Assembly (NCBI RefSeq): GCF_000186245.1
Contig: NC_014935.1
Location: 62,001 to 126,000, forward strand
Direction of reading: 5' to 3'
Length of the DNA: 64,000 nucleotides
From: Nitratifractor salsuginis DSM 16511
GTDB taxonomy: Bacteria > Campylobacterota > Campylobacteria > Campylobacterales > Sulfurovaceae
Position numbers and translations under genes: made by a program. The notes beneath the pieces were generated by a model. It worked only from the letters and a program-made list of their open reading frames with translations. It had not been told where the DNA came from and did no database searches. This document shows positions 53,523-62,981 of the stretch, piece after piece; position 1 is the first letter of the stretch; every line of letters starts with the position of its first letter.

Positions 53523-54823
53523 TTGTTCCTATCGAAGAGGAGGGGTTTGGTGAAATCACCGACAATACCCGGGAATTGAAAGAAGGCCGGGCGCTTCTGG
53601 CGACAGCACAGAATGCCCCTTATCGCGGTGAACTCACTGCCGAGATCAAAACGCTGACGCCGGAAGAGTTGATCGATCGCTGGGGCCTGAAGGATATGAA
53701 GGTGATCGGTGTCACCGGCACCAACGGCAAAACCACCACGACGGCCCTGATCTACTCTTTGCTGATCGACCTGGGGTATTCGGCGGCGCTGCAGGGGACG
53801 CGAGGGCTCTTTGTCGACGATCGTCCCATCGAAGAGAAGCATATGACCACCCCTTCGATCCTGGAGACCCTCTGGAATATGAAACGGGCCAAGGAGGCCG
53901 GAGCGGAATATTTCGTGATGGAAGTGAGCTCTCACGCCATCGACCAGGATCGGATCGAAGGATTGGATTTTGCCCTCAAGGTCCACACCAATGTCACTCG
54001 GGATCATTTGGATTACCACGGGACCCTCGAAGAGTATCGCCGGGTCAAAAGCCTTTTCTTTTCCGACGACTCCCTCAAACTCCTGAACAAAGACGAGATC
54101 AAAAGCATTACTTTCAATCCCAAGAATGCCTACACCTACGGTGTAGAGGAGCCCGCCACTTTCAAAGTCCTGGCCTATTCCCTGCAGAATGGAATCAGTG
54201 CGGTCGTTCAATTCCGGCAGGAGCAGGAAGCCTTTTTCTCAAATATGATGGGGCTTTTCAACCTCTACAACCTCCTGGCGGCCATCGCCTCGGTCAAACT
54301 CCTGACCGATCGGCCCTTGGCGGAGATCTGCGATGTGGTGGAGAATTTCGGCGGGGTCAGCGGTCGGATGGAAGTCGTAAGTGCCAAGCCGACGATCATC
54401 GTCGATTTCGCCCATACCGACGACGGGATGTATCGGGTCCTCGACAGTCTCAAGGATAAGGATCTAGTCGTTGTCTTCGGTGCGGGAGGAGACCGGGACC
54501 GTGGCAAGCGCCCCCGGATGGGAGCCGTGGCCGGGCGTTTTGCCAAGAAAATCTACGTCACCAGTGACAATCCCCGCAGTGAAGATCCCGAAGCGATCAT
54601 CGCCGAGATCCTCCAGGGCCTCAAAGGCAAAGAAGGCGTCCGGGCCATCGTGGATCGACGTGAAGCGATTGAACGTGCCATCGATGAGCTCCAGGAGGAT
54701 GAGATCCTTTTGATCCTGGGCAAAGGGGATGAGAGTACCCAGGAGATCGCCGGGGTCAAGCACCCTTTCGACGATAGGGAAGTGGTGCGACAGATTCTTG
54801 AAAAGCAAGGGACACAACGCTAG
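53519..54823 (+). CDS. murE: UDP-MurNAc-tripeptide synthetase MurE (meso-DAP adding)
   Basis: ATP-dependent ligase adding meso-diaminopimelate to UDP-MurNAc-Ala-Glu. 434 residues from a GTG start; P-loop GVTGTNGKTTT (about 62-72), carbamylated-Lys region VKSLFFS, and the DAP-recognising DNPRSEDP (about 356-363). Slightly short relative to E. coli, as in Helicobacter. Confidence 0.96.
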   Translation: MIVPIEEEGFGEITDNTRELKEGRALLATAQNAPYRGELTAEIKTLTPEELIDRWGLKDMKVIGVTGTNGKTTTTALIYSLLIDLGYSAALQGTRGLFVDDRPIEEKHMTTPSILETLWNMKRAKEAGAEYFVMEVSSHAIDQDRIEGLDFALKVHTNVTRDHLDYHGTLEEYRRVKSLFFSDDSLKLLNKDEIKSITFNPKNAYTYGVEEPATFKVLAYSLQNGISAVVQFRQEQEAFFSNMMGLFNLYNLLAAIASVKLLTDRPLAEICDVVENFGGVSGRMEVVSAKPTIIVDFAHTDDGMYRVLDSLKDKDLVVVFGAGGDRDRGKRPRMGAVAGRFAKKIYVTSDNPRSEDPEAIIAEILQGLKGKEGVRAIVDRREAIERAIDELQEDEILLILGKGDESTQEIAGVKHPFDDREVVRQILEKQGTQR

Positions 54824-54889
54824 GTTACACTAATGCTCCTGTAGGTTTGCCTGCGATAAAATCTACTCAGATTAATACGCGGAGCCTCT

Positions 54890-57800
54890 ATGCTGAAAAT
54901 CAAATGCCTCAAACCTCGTCAATACCTCTCACCGCTTTACTCCAAACAAACTATTACAAGTTCTGAACTTGAAAAGTTTGAAAATGCTCTTCATAATTAT
55001 CTGGAAAAAACGAAACAACAGTTGACGGCTCAGCAGTCCGAGCCCAATATTGTTTCCAATGCGCTCAAACCGTTCTTCGAGTCCCTGGGTTATGTGGCGC
55101 AGAGCTATTCGCAGAAGGGCCAAAGCGGTATAGATTTGGCTTTGATCCAGGAGAATAAGCCTGCGGTTATTATCGAAGCGAAGGCTCCCGGTTCTTCCGG
55201 GATGATTAGCCCCTTAGAGATTAACAGAAAAGCTTTTCACGAGGCGGTGCTCTATTTTATGCGGGAGCGGGCACAGGGTAATCGAGCTATTTACCATATT
55301 GTCATCACAGACTTTTACCGCTGGTTCGTTTTCGATGCCAAAGAGTTTGAGCGGCTTTTTTGGCAAAACAAAAGGGTAAGGAAGATTTTCAAAAGCGTTG
55401 AAAATTCTTCTCTTTTGGGGAGCAGGACGGAGGATTTCTATCAGATGCTTTCAGAAGAGATCATTTCTATGCAGAAGAATCTGGTAGAGGATCAGGAGAT
55501 CGAGGCGGCCTGCTTTGATTTGAGAGATCCGAGAAGCGAAAGGCAAAACGCCGCTCTGTATAAACTCTTCTCCAAAGAGATGCTCTTAAAGAGTTTCAAT
55601 CCCAATGACGCCAATACCCTCAATAAAGAGTTTTACAACGAATTGCTCTATATTATGGGGCTCGAAGAGCACAAAGAGAAAGGCAAAAAGATTATCTCCC
55701 GGGCTCGGCATCCCCAAATGGCCTCTTTGTATGAAAATACGGCCCGCAATCTCAAATATGCCGGATACCCCTCGGATTTTGAAACTGTGCTTCGGCTCAA
55801 TATTATCTGGATCAACCGGATTTTGTTTTTGAAGCTTCTGGAGGCTCAGCTTCTACGGTGGAATGGCGGCGAAGAGCGTTATAGATTTCTTAATATCCAT
55901 ACTATCGAAGACTTCGACCGCCTGAAGATCTTCTTTTTCGATATTCTCGCTCGCCCACAAGAGAAGAGGAGTCACAAAGAGTATCCGCAGATTCCCTTTC
56001 TCAATTCGTCACTCTTTGAAATCTCGCCTGTAGAGAAGCGCTATATCGACATATCCACCCTCGAAGACCACTGCGAACTGCCCTACTATCCGAAGACGGT
56101 GCTCAAAGATACAGACGGAAGGCGCAGAAAGGGTACTGCCGATATGCTTCAGTATCTTTTCGAGTTTCTCGATGCCTACGATTTCGCAAGCGAAGGAGGC
56201 GAAGAGATTGTCACACAGAACAAGACACTCATCAACGCCGCGGTATTGGGGCTGATCTTCGAAAAGCTCAACGGTTATCGTGAGGGAAGCTACTACACAC
56301 CGAGCTTTGTGACAATGTATATGTCCCGCGAAACGATCGAAAGAGCGGTGATTGAGAAATTCAACCGTTTGAAGGGGTGGTCGTGCAAGAATCTGGATGA
56401 GCTTGACGACAGGATCGAAGACAAAAAAGAGGCCAACGAGATTATCGACAGTTTGACGATCTGCGATCCGGCGGTGGGAAGCGGCCATTTCCTCGTTTCC
56501 GTACTCAATACGATTCTCGAGATCAAAAGCAGGCTGCGTATTCTCTTCGATGCCGAGGGACGGCGGATCAAAGACTATACGCTGGAGGTGAAAAACGACG
56601 AGCTGATTATCAGGGATGATGAGGGGGAGCTCTTTGGGTATCGAAGTAACTCCCGGGAAAAGGGGCGGATACAGAAGGCCATTTTCGAAGAGAAGAAAAA
56701 GATTATCGAAAACTCCCTCTTTGGTGTCGATATCAACCCCAACGCCGCGCAGATTGCGCGGCTGCGTCTCTGGATCGAGCTGCTCAAACACAGCTATTAC
56801 GACCGCAACGGACGATTGGTGACGATGCCCAATATCGATATCAATATCAAAGTGGGCAACTCGCTGGTGAGCCGATACGGCCTGCACGACGAGATCACGA
56901 TCCCCAATATCCGCCACAAGATCGAAGAGTACAAGGCGCTGGTGCGCGAATACAAGGAAGGAGCCTTCGAGACCACCAAGGCGCAGATGCAGCAGGTCAT
57001 CGAAGAGATCAAAGCGATGTTCGGCCTGACGCTTCAGGAGCAGTGGAAGCAGACGAAGCGATATAAAAAGCTTCTCTACGAGTATGTCAGGGAATTCGGG
57101 TTCGAAGGGTTGAGCCGAGAGATGCAGTTGGACGCTTTGGATTTCAACTTTGGGCGGCACGGGCGGCTCTTCGACGATGAGATCGACTCAGAAGGAATCG
57201 AAAAGCGCGAAGAGATGCTCAAAGAGCTCAAAGATGCCTATGCCCTGATCGAGGAGATCCGTGCGGGACGCATCTATGAAAACGCTTTCGAGTGGCGCTT
57301 CGAGTTTCCCGAAGTTTTGGATGAAGAGGGGAACTTTTTGGGATTCGATGCGATACTTGCGAACCCACCCTATATTCTTGAAGATGAAAATAAAAAAGTT
57401 TTCGAAGGGCTTCATAAGACCGAATGTTATCAAGGGAAAACGGATATATGGCATTTGTTTGCCTGCCGTGCGGTTGACTTGATTCGTGATGATGGTTATA
57501 TCAGCTTTATCGCCAAAAACCAGTGGCTTGAGAGTAGCGCGGCTTCGAAGATGCGCCGTAAAATCTATGACAATACTGAGATATTGAATATCATTGATTT
57601 CGGTCCCAATATGGTTTTTGAAGAAGCCAGTCAACAGACGATGATATTTTTATTGCAAAAACATAAAGTCGAAAAACATCAAATACACTTTATAAAATTT
57701 ACAAAAAGCTTACCCCTTGAACGGATAGCTTCAATCTTGAATGAGGGGTTACCTCAAGATCATCAAGGAGAAGTTGCCTATGGCATCAAAGAGATCCCAA

Positions 57801-58642
57801 GAGTATTCAATGAAAACGAGAATCTCAAATTTTCATCCGATCTTCACGAAAAGATACTGAATAAAATCGATGCACATAAAAATTTTGAATTCGAGCCCAA
57901 AAAGGAGATCATTCAAGGCATCATAGGTGGGCCGGACAAAGCCTTTATCGTTGATGAGGGCATGCTTGATAACTTTTCTGGTGACGAAAAGTCCTATTTG
58001 AGAAACTTTCATACCAACACACAAAGATACTATACGCCACCGAGTGAGAAGTATATTTTTTATATTAGCGCAAAAAATTTTTATGGAACGATTGATGATT
58101 ACCCAAATATTAAGGCCTTCTTTGAGAAAAATAAGACACTTTTAAAAGAAAAAAAAGAAAAATACAAAACTCCTAACAAACCATATTTTTTTCTTCATAG
58201 AGAAAGGGATGAGTCTTTCTTCATGAAAGGTCCTAAAATTGCATTCGCCGCCCGCACACATGGAAGAAATTTTACATACACTGAAGAGTCTTTTTATGGT
58301 TCCAGAAACCTTTTCTTTATCAAATCAGAACGGGTGGATCTCAAATATATAGCAGCACTACTCAACTCCAAATTGATCTATTTCTATATGCAGGAACGAC
58401 TTAAACACAATGGAGAGCTGTTGCAGATTGACAAAAATCAATTTATGAAAGTGCCTCTATTTGTGCCGGAAGATACGCAGGTATTCGATAAATTGGTCAA
58501 TCAGATCATCGAAAAGAAAAAATCCGGCGAAGCCACGGATGAGCTCGAAGCTCGGATCGACCGGATGGTTTATGAGCTGTATGGGCTGAGCGATGAGGAG
58601 ATCGGGATCGTTGAACGTAGTTTGCAAGAGGAAGGAAGATAG
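54890..58642 (+). CDS. Type IIG (Eco57I-like) restriction-modification enzyme
   Basis: A single 1250-residue polypeptide with both activities. The N-terminal PD-(D/E)xK nuclease has Asp82 (GIDLALI) and Glu96-x-Lys98 (VIIEAKAP). A helical connector follows. The gamma-class N6-adenine methyltransferase has SAM motif DPAVGSGHFLV (about 525) and catalytic NPPY (about 825). The target-recognition region lies at about 860-1200. The region from about 57400 to 58450 is visibly AT-richer than the front half, as if the recognition domain had been exchanged. Recognition sequence cannot be read from this. Confidence 0.9.
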   Translation: MLKIKCLKPRQYLSPLYSKQTITSSELEKFENALHNYLEKTKQQLTAQQSEPNIVSNALKPFFESLGYVAQSYSQKGQSGIDLALIQENKPAVIIEAKAPGSSGMISPLEINRKAFHEAVLYFMRERAQGNRAIYHIVITDFYRWFVFDAKEFERLFWQNKRVRKIFKSVENSSLLGSRTEDFYQMLSEEIISMQKNLVEDQEIEAACFDLRDPRSERQNAALYKLFSKEMLLKSFNPNDANTLNKEFYNELLYIMGLEEHKEKGKKIISRARHPQMASLYENTARNLKYAGYPSDFETVLRLNIIWINRILFLKLLEAQLLRWNGGEERYRFLNIHTIEDFDRLKIFFFDILARPQEKRSHKEYPQIPFLNSSLFEISPVEKRYIDISTLEDHCELPYYPKTVLKDTDGRRRKGTADMLQYLFEFLDAYDFASEGGEEIVTQNKTLINAAVLGLIFEKLNGYREGSYYTPSFVTMYMSRETIERAVIEKFNRLKGWSCKNLDELDDRIEDKKEANEIIDSLTICDPAVGSGHFLVSVLNTILEIKSRLRILFDAEGRRIKDYTLEVKNDELIIRDDEGELFGYRSNSREKGRIQKAIFEEKKKIIENSLFGVDINPNAAQIARLRLWIELLKHSYYDRNGRLVTMPNIDINIKVGNSLVSRYGLHDEITIPNIRHKIEEYKALVREYKEGAFETTKAQMQQVIEEIKAMFGLTLQEQWKQTKRYKKLLYEYVREFGFEGLSREMQLDALDFNFGRHGRLFDDEIDSEGIEKREEMLKELKDAYALIEEIRAGRIYENAFEWRFEFPEVLDEEGNFLGFDAILANPPYILEDENKKVFEGLHKTECYQGKTDIWHLFACRAVDLIRDDGYISFIAKNQWLESSAASKMRRKIYDNTEILNIIDFGPNMVFEEASQQTMIFLLQKHKVEKHQIHFIKFTKSLPLERIASILNEGLPQDHQGEVAYGIKEIPRVFNENENLKFSSDLHEKILNKIDAHKNFEFEPKKEIIQGIIGGPDKAFIVDEGMLDNFSGDEKSYLRNFHTNTQRYYTPPSEKYIFYISAKNFYGTIDDYPNIKAFFEKNKTLLKEKKEKYKTPNKPYFFLHRERDESFFMKGPKIAFAARTHGRNFTYTEESFYGSRNLFFIKSERVDLKYIAALLNSKLIYFYMQERLKHNGELLQIDKNQFMKVPLFVPEDTQVFDKLVNQIIEKKKSGEATDELEARIDRMVYELYGLSDEEIGIVERSLQEEGR

Positions 58643-58645
58643 CGG

Positions 58646-60340
58646 ATGAATGAAACGGAACTCCTGGCTTATCTAAAACAGCTCTGCGGAACGGAAGACG
58701 AAAAATGTGAGCACAAAGAGTTCAGTCGTCTGCGCCATGCGCTGGCCAACAATGCGGGGAAAGATATAGTCAGTTATGTTTCGGCCTTGGCCAATATGGA
58801 AGGGGGGATTTTGCTAATCGGCGTCAAAGACGGGCTCTCACAAATCGTGGGAATCGACGATACGAGCGATTTGACTCCCCAACGGCTCCCTCAGCGCCTC
58901 TGCGAACTTTGCACCAATCTGAGTACGGAGAGGCTTTCGGTTGATGAATATATCACTTCCGATACAGAAAAAAAGGTCTGGGTGCTTCATGTCCCGCGGC
59001 ATTGTCCCCGCAAACCGGTCTATGCGCATAAAAAGGCGTGGCAGCGCAATGGAGAGAGTCTCATCGGACTGACACAGGAACGGGAGCGGGTTATTCTCGC
59101 TGAACCGATGGGCATTGCGGACGATTGGAGTATGGCGATTGTGGAAGAAGCATCCATCGATGACCTTTCACAAGAAGCGATTACAGTGGCACGGGAAGAG
59201 TACAAAACGAAACATCCCGGACTTGCTTTGGAAGTAGAAGGGTGGGATGATGCAACCTTTCTCAACAAAGCGAAACTGGCGATCGGCGGTCGATTGACCC
59301 GGGCGGCATTGCTGCTGCTTGGAAAAGAGGAGTCGAGCCACCTTTTGGCTCCGGCAGTCCCGCAGATTAGCTGGGTTTTGAAAGATGAAGAGGGGGTCGA
59401 ACAGGGATATGAGCATTTTGGGTTACCGATTCTGCTCAGTGCGAGGAAGGTCCACGAGAAGATCAGAAATCACCGTATCCGCTATATGTCCGAGTCGAAA
59501 CTTTTTCCCGAAGAAGTGCAAAAATACGATCCGTGGGTTATTTATGAAGCATTGCATAACTGTATAGCTCACCAGGATTATGAACTGGGCGGTCGGATCA
59601 ATGTGGTTGAGTTCCCCGACAGATTGGTGATTTCCAATCTGGGTTCGTTTATTCCCGGCAGCGTGGAAAATGTTATTCGGCAGGATGCCCCGCCTGAGAG
59701 GTATCGCAATCCTTTTCTGTCCAGGGCGATGGTTGAAATAAACATGATCGATACGATCGGAAGTGGCATTCGTCGAATTTTTTCCAAAATGAAGCAGCGT
59801 TATTTCCCTATGCCGGACTATCGGATTTCGCCTGAACGTGTAGAGGTCACTATCTATGGACGAATTTTGGATGAGCGTTATTCAGAATTACTGGCCCGTG
59901 ACAACTCATTGACTCTGGAAGCCGTCATTGCCCTTGATCGTATTGCTAAAAAACTTCCGGTAGATCGAGAGACAATCAAAGAGCTGCGTTCTGCCGGGCT
60001 GGTAGAAGGGAGAGTCCCCAATCTGTATATTTCCGCCAAAGTGGCACAGGCGACAGGCGAAAAAGCGAAATATACACGTTATCGGGGAATGGACAAACAA
60101 TATTACTTTGACCTGATCGTTAAGGGTATCCAACAGCATGGTTTTCTGACGAGAAAGGATATTGATGATTTGTTGACAGATAAATTGCCGGATTATATGA
60201 ATGAGAAGCAAAGGAGGACGAAAATTAGTAATTTAATCAACGAATTATCAAATAAATTAGAAAAAATTTGCAATGAAGGATCCGACAGGTCCCCAAAATG
60301 GGTGCTTTGTGAGGATCGAGACATTACTAATAACTATTGA
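58646..60340 (+). CDS. AlbA_2/Schlafen-type ATP-binding protein paired with the type IIG enzyme
   Basis: 564 residues. Residues about 15-140 are an AlbA_2 (Schlafen AAA_4) domain with CEHKEFSRL and ANMEGGILLIGVKDG. Residues about 300-400 are a HATPase_c_4-like segment with EALHNCIAHQDYELGGRINV and DTIGSGIRRIFSKMKQRYFPMP. The C-terminus is winged-helix-like. Such proteins are often labelled RecG-like regulators and are common beside restriction systems. Starts 3 bases after the RM gene, so the two form one operon. Could be a regulator, an anti-phage effector or an RM cofactor. Confidence 0.85.
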   Translation: MNETELLAYLKQLCGTEDEKCEHKEFSRLRHALANNAGKDIVSYVSALANMEGGILLIGVKDGLSQIVGIDDTSDLTPQRLPQRLCELCTNLSTERLSVDEYITSDTEKKVWVLHVPRHCPRKPVYAHKKAWQRNGESLIGLTQERERVILAEPMGIADDWSMAIVEEASIDDLSQEAITVAREEYKTKHPGLALEVEGWDDATFLNKAKLAIGGRLTRAALLLLGKEESSHLLAPAVPQISWVLKDEEGVEQGYEHFGLPILLSARKVHEKIRNHRIRYMSESKLFPEEVQKYDPWVIYEALHNCIAHQDYELGGRINVVEFPDRLVISNLGSFIPGSVENVIRQDAPPERYRNPFLSRAMVEINMIDTIGSGIRRIFSKMKQRYFPMPDYRISPERVEVTIYGRILDERYSELLARDNSLTLEAVIALDRIAKKLPVDRETIKELRSAGLVEGRVPNLYISAKVAQATGEKAKYTRYRGMDKQYYFDLIVKGIQQHGFLTRKDIDDLLTDKLPDYMNEKQRRTKISNLINELSNKLEKICNEGSDRSPKWVLCEDRDITNNY

Positions 60341-60351
60341 TTTATTAGTAA
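60324..60351 (+). repeat. Inverted repeat spanning the stop of the AlbA_2 gene
   Basis: Arms TTACTAATAA and TTATTAGTAA (10 bp, perfect) with the loop CTATTGAT, which contains the stop. A further partial copy TTAATTAGTAA follows at 60353. AT-rich, unlike its surroundings; possible operator or weak terminator at the end of the acquired block. Confidence 0.7.
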
Positions 60352-60400
60352 GTTAATTAGTAAATTGGAATGTGAAAATTTCATTTTTGAGGAACGAGTC

Positions 60401-60805
60401 ATGATTCAAACTCCATTTTTGGCCACCGACGGTATCATCGAGATTTACGACGGAGAAGTCCTGAAAGGCATTGTTCTCATCGAGCGTAAAAATGAGCCGA
60501 AAGGGCTGGCGCTTCCCGGTGGTTTCGTGGAAATTGGGGAGCGTGTGGAGGATGCCTGCGTGCGGGAGATGCGGGAGGAGACGGGCCTGGAGGTAAGGAT
60601 CCGTCGTCTTCTGGGTATCTATTCCGATCCGAAGCGGGACCCGAGATTCCATACCGCCAGCGCGGTCTTTGTCTGTGAAGCTTCCGGGCTTCCCCGGGGT
60701 GGAGATGATGCCAAAGAGGCTCATATTTACACTCTGGAGTCGATCCCTTTCGAAAGGCTCTGTTTTGATCACGCCCGGATCTTGAGGGATTATCTAAGAC
60801 GATAG
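60401..60805 (+). CDS. Nudix hydrolase
   Basis: 134 residues with an intact Nudix box GGFVEIGERVEDACVREM..EETGLE (about 43-69; G-x5-E-x7-REUxEExGU). Substrate uncertain; the fold resembles ADP-ribose or nucleotide pyrophosphatases. The start at 60401 has GAGGA upstream; the upstream in-frame Met lies in AT-rich sequence from the RM block. Confidence 0.9.
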   Translation: MIQTPFLATDGIIEIYDGEVLKGIVLIERKNEPKGLALPGGFVEIGERVEDACVREMREETGLEVRIRRLLGIYSDPKRDPRFHTASAVFVCEASGLPRGGDDAKEAHIYTLESIPFERLCFDHARILRDYLRR

Positions 60806-60810
60806 ATTTG

Positions 60811-60867
60811 ATAACCGAGTAACCGAGAAATCTATTCGTAACACGTAACACATAGCACGTAGCACGA
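60811..60867. repeat. Short-unit repeats after the Nudix gene
   Basis: ATAACCGAGTAACCGAG (60811-60827), the same 17 bases and orientation as after the RluA-type gene, then CGTAACACGTAACACATAG and CACGTAGCACG. Further on, GGGGCGAAGCCCC and repeated CTTGCGA flank the convergent gene end. Confidence 0.8.
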
Positions 60868-60931
60868 CTCTATTCTTGCGACGTGAGGGGCGAAGCCCCG
60901 TGCTTGCGATTTGAGACTACAATCCTCCTCG

Positions 60932-62218
60932 CTACATCTTCGGAAATTCAAACCTTTCCCCGCTTGCCTGAACCTCCATATATTTGTGCCAGGCGCGGTA
61001 GATGGCCAGAGCTATCCAGGCGAAGGAGAGGGTTAGTAGTGCTCCGGATAGTTGCCAAAGTTCCCCGACTGACCAGGGGGCGACCAGGGCGACGAAAAGT
61101 GCGCTCAGGTGAATGGCGAGATGGCGCATGGCATAGCGCGGGTGGATCACTTCGTGCATCATCGGGGCGTTGAAGTAGCCCTGGGCATTGAGATGGAACC
61201 AGGTCAGAAAAGGGACGATCTTGTAGGCCATCGCGAAGACTACGCTCAGGGCAAAAGCGGTGTAAAGCACATAGCTTGATTGCCTGAACGGGGTTGACAG
61301 GTCTGTAAAATTGCCGACAAGCACCAGGAGCATCGCCAGGGCGAGGGAGGCCATTCCGATTCTCCAGAACCAGACCGTGGCATCGGCCAAAGGGCGCTGC
61401 CGCTGGGAGAGACGGCGGAGTGTCAAGAGGGCGTGAACCGTCAAGCCCAAAGCGACAAGAGTTTCACACCAGGGGATCAGTCCCGGTGCGTAGAGTGCGG
61501 CGATCAGCTCGAGGACCAGCACCCCGCTGATGAGTGCCGGGAGTATCCGGGCGTAGGCTTTGGGATAGGGTGGGGTGACGTAGAACATTTCGATCACCTG
61601 GAAGCTTACTGAGACGATCAGCAGGGCGATCCATCCGAAAAGCCCCAGTCCCAGATGGGCTTGACGCAGAGCGCCCAGCTCTCCCCTCTGGGTCCAACCG
61701 GCAAAGATCGCCACCATCCAGAGGCCGACCACGAAGAGCAGCAGGAGATCGAAGAGGGCGAAGCCCATCCCTCGGGAAGAGGGAGAGTGGCTGCGAAGCT
61801 CCAGGAGGCGGCGAAGCATTCGCCAGGAGACGGGGAGCAACCCCGCTCCCAAAAGCAGGATCGCCAGGAGATAGAGCGGTGGCGACATCGTCCCGAAGGC
61901 GACGAGCAGGAGAACAGTCCCGAAAAGGATCGGCCATTGGCTGCGCAGCGCCAGCTTCACCGGATCGTGAAAGGCGATCCCCGCGAGCACCGGGAGCATT
62001 TGAAAGAGCGCCCCCAGCATAAAGGAGAGCATCACGCCCAGGGTAAAGAGATGGGTCAGGATCAGCGCGGTCGGAGCGGCGGGATCGAGGGCTTCGGCTC
62101 CCCGGGTGAGGAGCCAGAACCCTGCGGCGATCCCCCAGAGCGATCCGGCCAGGAAAAAGCGTAGCACCACCGAGATGGGTGGAGCCTGATCCAGAGAAAG
62201 CCCGCTGTTTTGAAACAT
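60932..62218 (-). CDS. NnrS-like multi-pass membrane protein
   Basis: 428 residues (from MFQNSG; an adjacent upstream ATG gives 429) with about 12 hydrophobic segments. Conserved-looking His residues, e.g. LTHLFTLGVMLSF, RQAHLGLGLFGW and LTWFHLNAQGYF, recall the heme-Cu-binding NnrS family linked to nitric-oxide metabolism. The soluble neighbours (DUF2249, hemerythrin) are typical NnrS companions. I am confident of the topology and less so of the family name. Confidence 0.7.
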   Translation of the reverse strand: MFQNSGLSLDQAPPISVVLRFFLAGSLWGIAAGFWLLTRGAEALDPAAPTALILTHLFTLGVMLSFMLGALFQMLPVLAGIAFHDPVKLALRSQWPILFGTVLLLVAFGTMSPPLYLLAILLLGAGLLPVSWRMLRRLLELRSHSPSSRGMGFALFDLLLLFVVGLWMVAIFAGWTQRGELGALRQAHLGLGLFGWIALLIVSVSFQVIEMFYVTPPYPKAYARILPALISGVLVLELIAALYAPGLIPWCETLVALGLTVHALLTLRRLSQRQRPLADATVWFWRIGMASLALAMLLVLVGNFTDLSTPFRQSSYVLYTAFALSVVFAMAYKIVPFLTWFHLNAQGYFNAPMMHEVIHPRYAMRHLAIHLSALFVALVAPWSVGELWQLSGALLTLSFAWIALAIYRAWHKYMEVQASGERFEFPKM

Positions 62219-62243
62219 CACATCTTCCTATCCGTCGTATGGG

Positions 62244-62534
62244 TTATGAAAGCGATTCTGCGGCCACAAGGGCCCGGTCGAGTTCGGGATCCAGCAGCTT
62301 CTCCAAATCCGCCGAATTGTCCGGGGTGATGAGAATATGCCATACCCCCTCTTCGCTGCACCGGCTCAGATGGTTGAGCCGGTGCTCCTTGGCCAGGGCC
62401 AGCAGGGGCACCGGCTCTTTGCGGTGGAGCATATAGAGGTATTGCCCCCGTTCCAACTCCCGCAATATGGCGATGGCTTTTTCCAGGGGCTCGGGGTGCT
62501 CCATCCTGCGGGCATCGAGCAGTTCCCGTTTCAC
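62244..62534 (-). CDS. DUF2249 domain protein
   Basis: 96 residues from a GTG start at 62534 overlapping the hemerythrin stop (GTGA). Sequence LLDARRMEHPEPLEKAIAIL and RGQYLYMLHRKEPVPLLALA matches the DUF2249 pattern (small TusA-like fold), then EEGVWHILITP. DUF2249 proteins co-occur with hemerythrin and NO-reducing systems. Function unproven. Confidence 0.85.
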   Translation of the reverse strand: MKRELLDARRMEHPEPLEKAIAILRELERGQYLYMLHRKEPVPLLALAKEHRLNHLSRCSEEGVWHILITPDNSADLEKLLDPELDRALVAAESLS

Positions 62535-62971
62535 AGTTCGACCTTCTCCATCGCCTCGATGATTTGCCCTTTGTCTTCGGGCGGCAGTACCCGGTCGCAC
62601 ATGGCGTAGAGCATCTGCTCCTCTTTCATATTGTGCTGCTGGAGCAGGATCATCATCGACTCCGCCAGAGAGAGATAAGTGTCACGCTCCTGCTTTTCGA
62701 CCGCTTCGCCCATTTTGCCCAGCAGGCCGCGTACCTGCTCGTGTTCGAATCGCATGACCTGTGTGGGGCCCTCGGTCGAACCGGTTTTGGCTTCGAAGGC
62801 GGGGAAGAGTTCCTCTTCCTCTTTTTTGAAGTGGGTGAGGGTTTCGTTGGCGAACTGCAGGAGTTTTTGTTCCGCTTCGGCCCAGTCTCCGGCCGCGACG
62901 GCTTTTTCCGCTTCGGCGAAGATCGTGTCACAGGCACGATGTTCATGGGTCATATAGTTGGAAATCTGCAT
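62531..62971 (-). CDS. Hemerythrin-like domain protein
   Basis: 146 residues with the di-iron ligand set of the family: THEHRACD, THFKKEEEELFP, RFEHEQVRG and HNMKEEQMLY. Likely cytoplasmic sensor or scavenger of O2 or NO. Upstream of and coupled to the DUF2249 gene. Confidence 0.92.
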   Translation of the reverse strand: MQISNYMTHEHRACDTIFAEAEKAVAAGDWAEAEQKLLQFANETLTHFKKEEEELFPAFEAKTGSTEGPTQVMRFEHEQVRGLLGKMGEAVEKQERDTYLSLAESMMILLQQHNMKEEQMLYAMCDRVLPPEDKGQIIEAMEKVEL

Positions 62972-62981
62972 GGCTCCTCCT

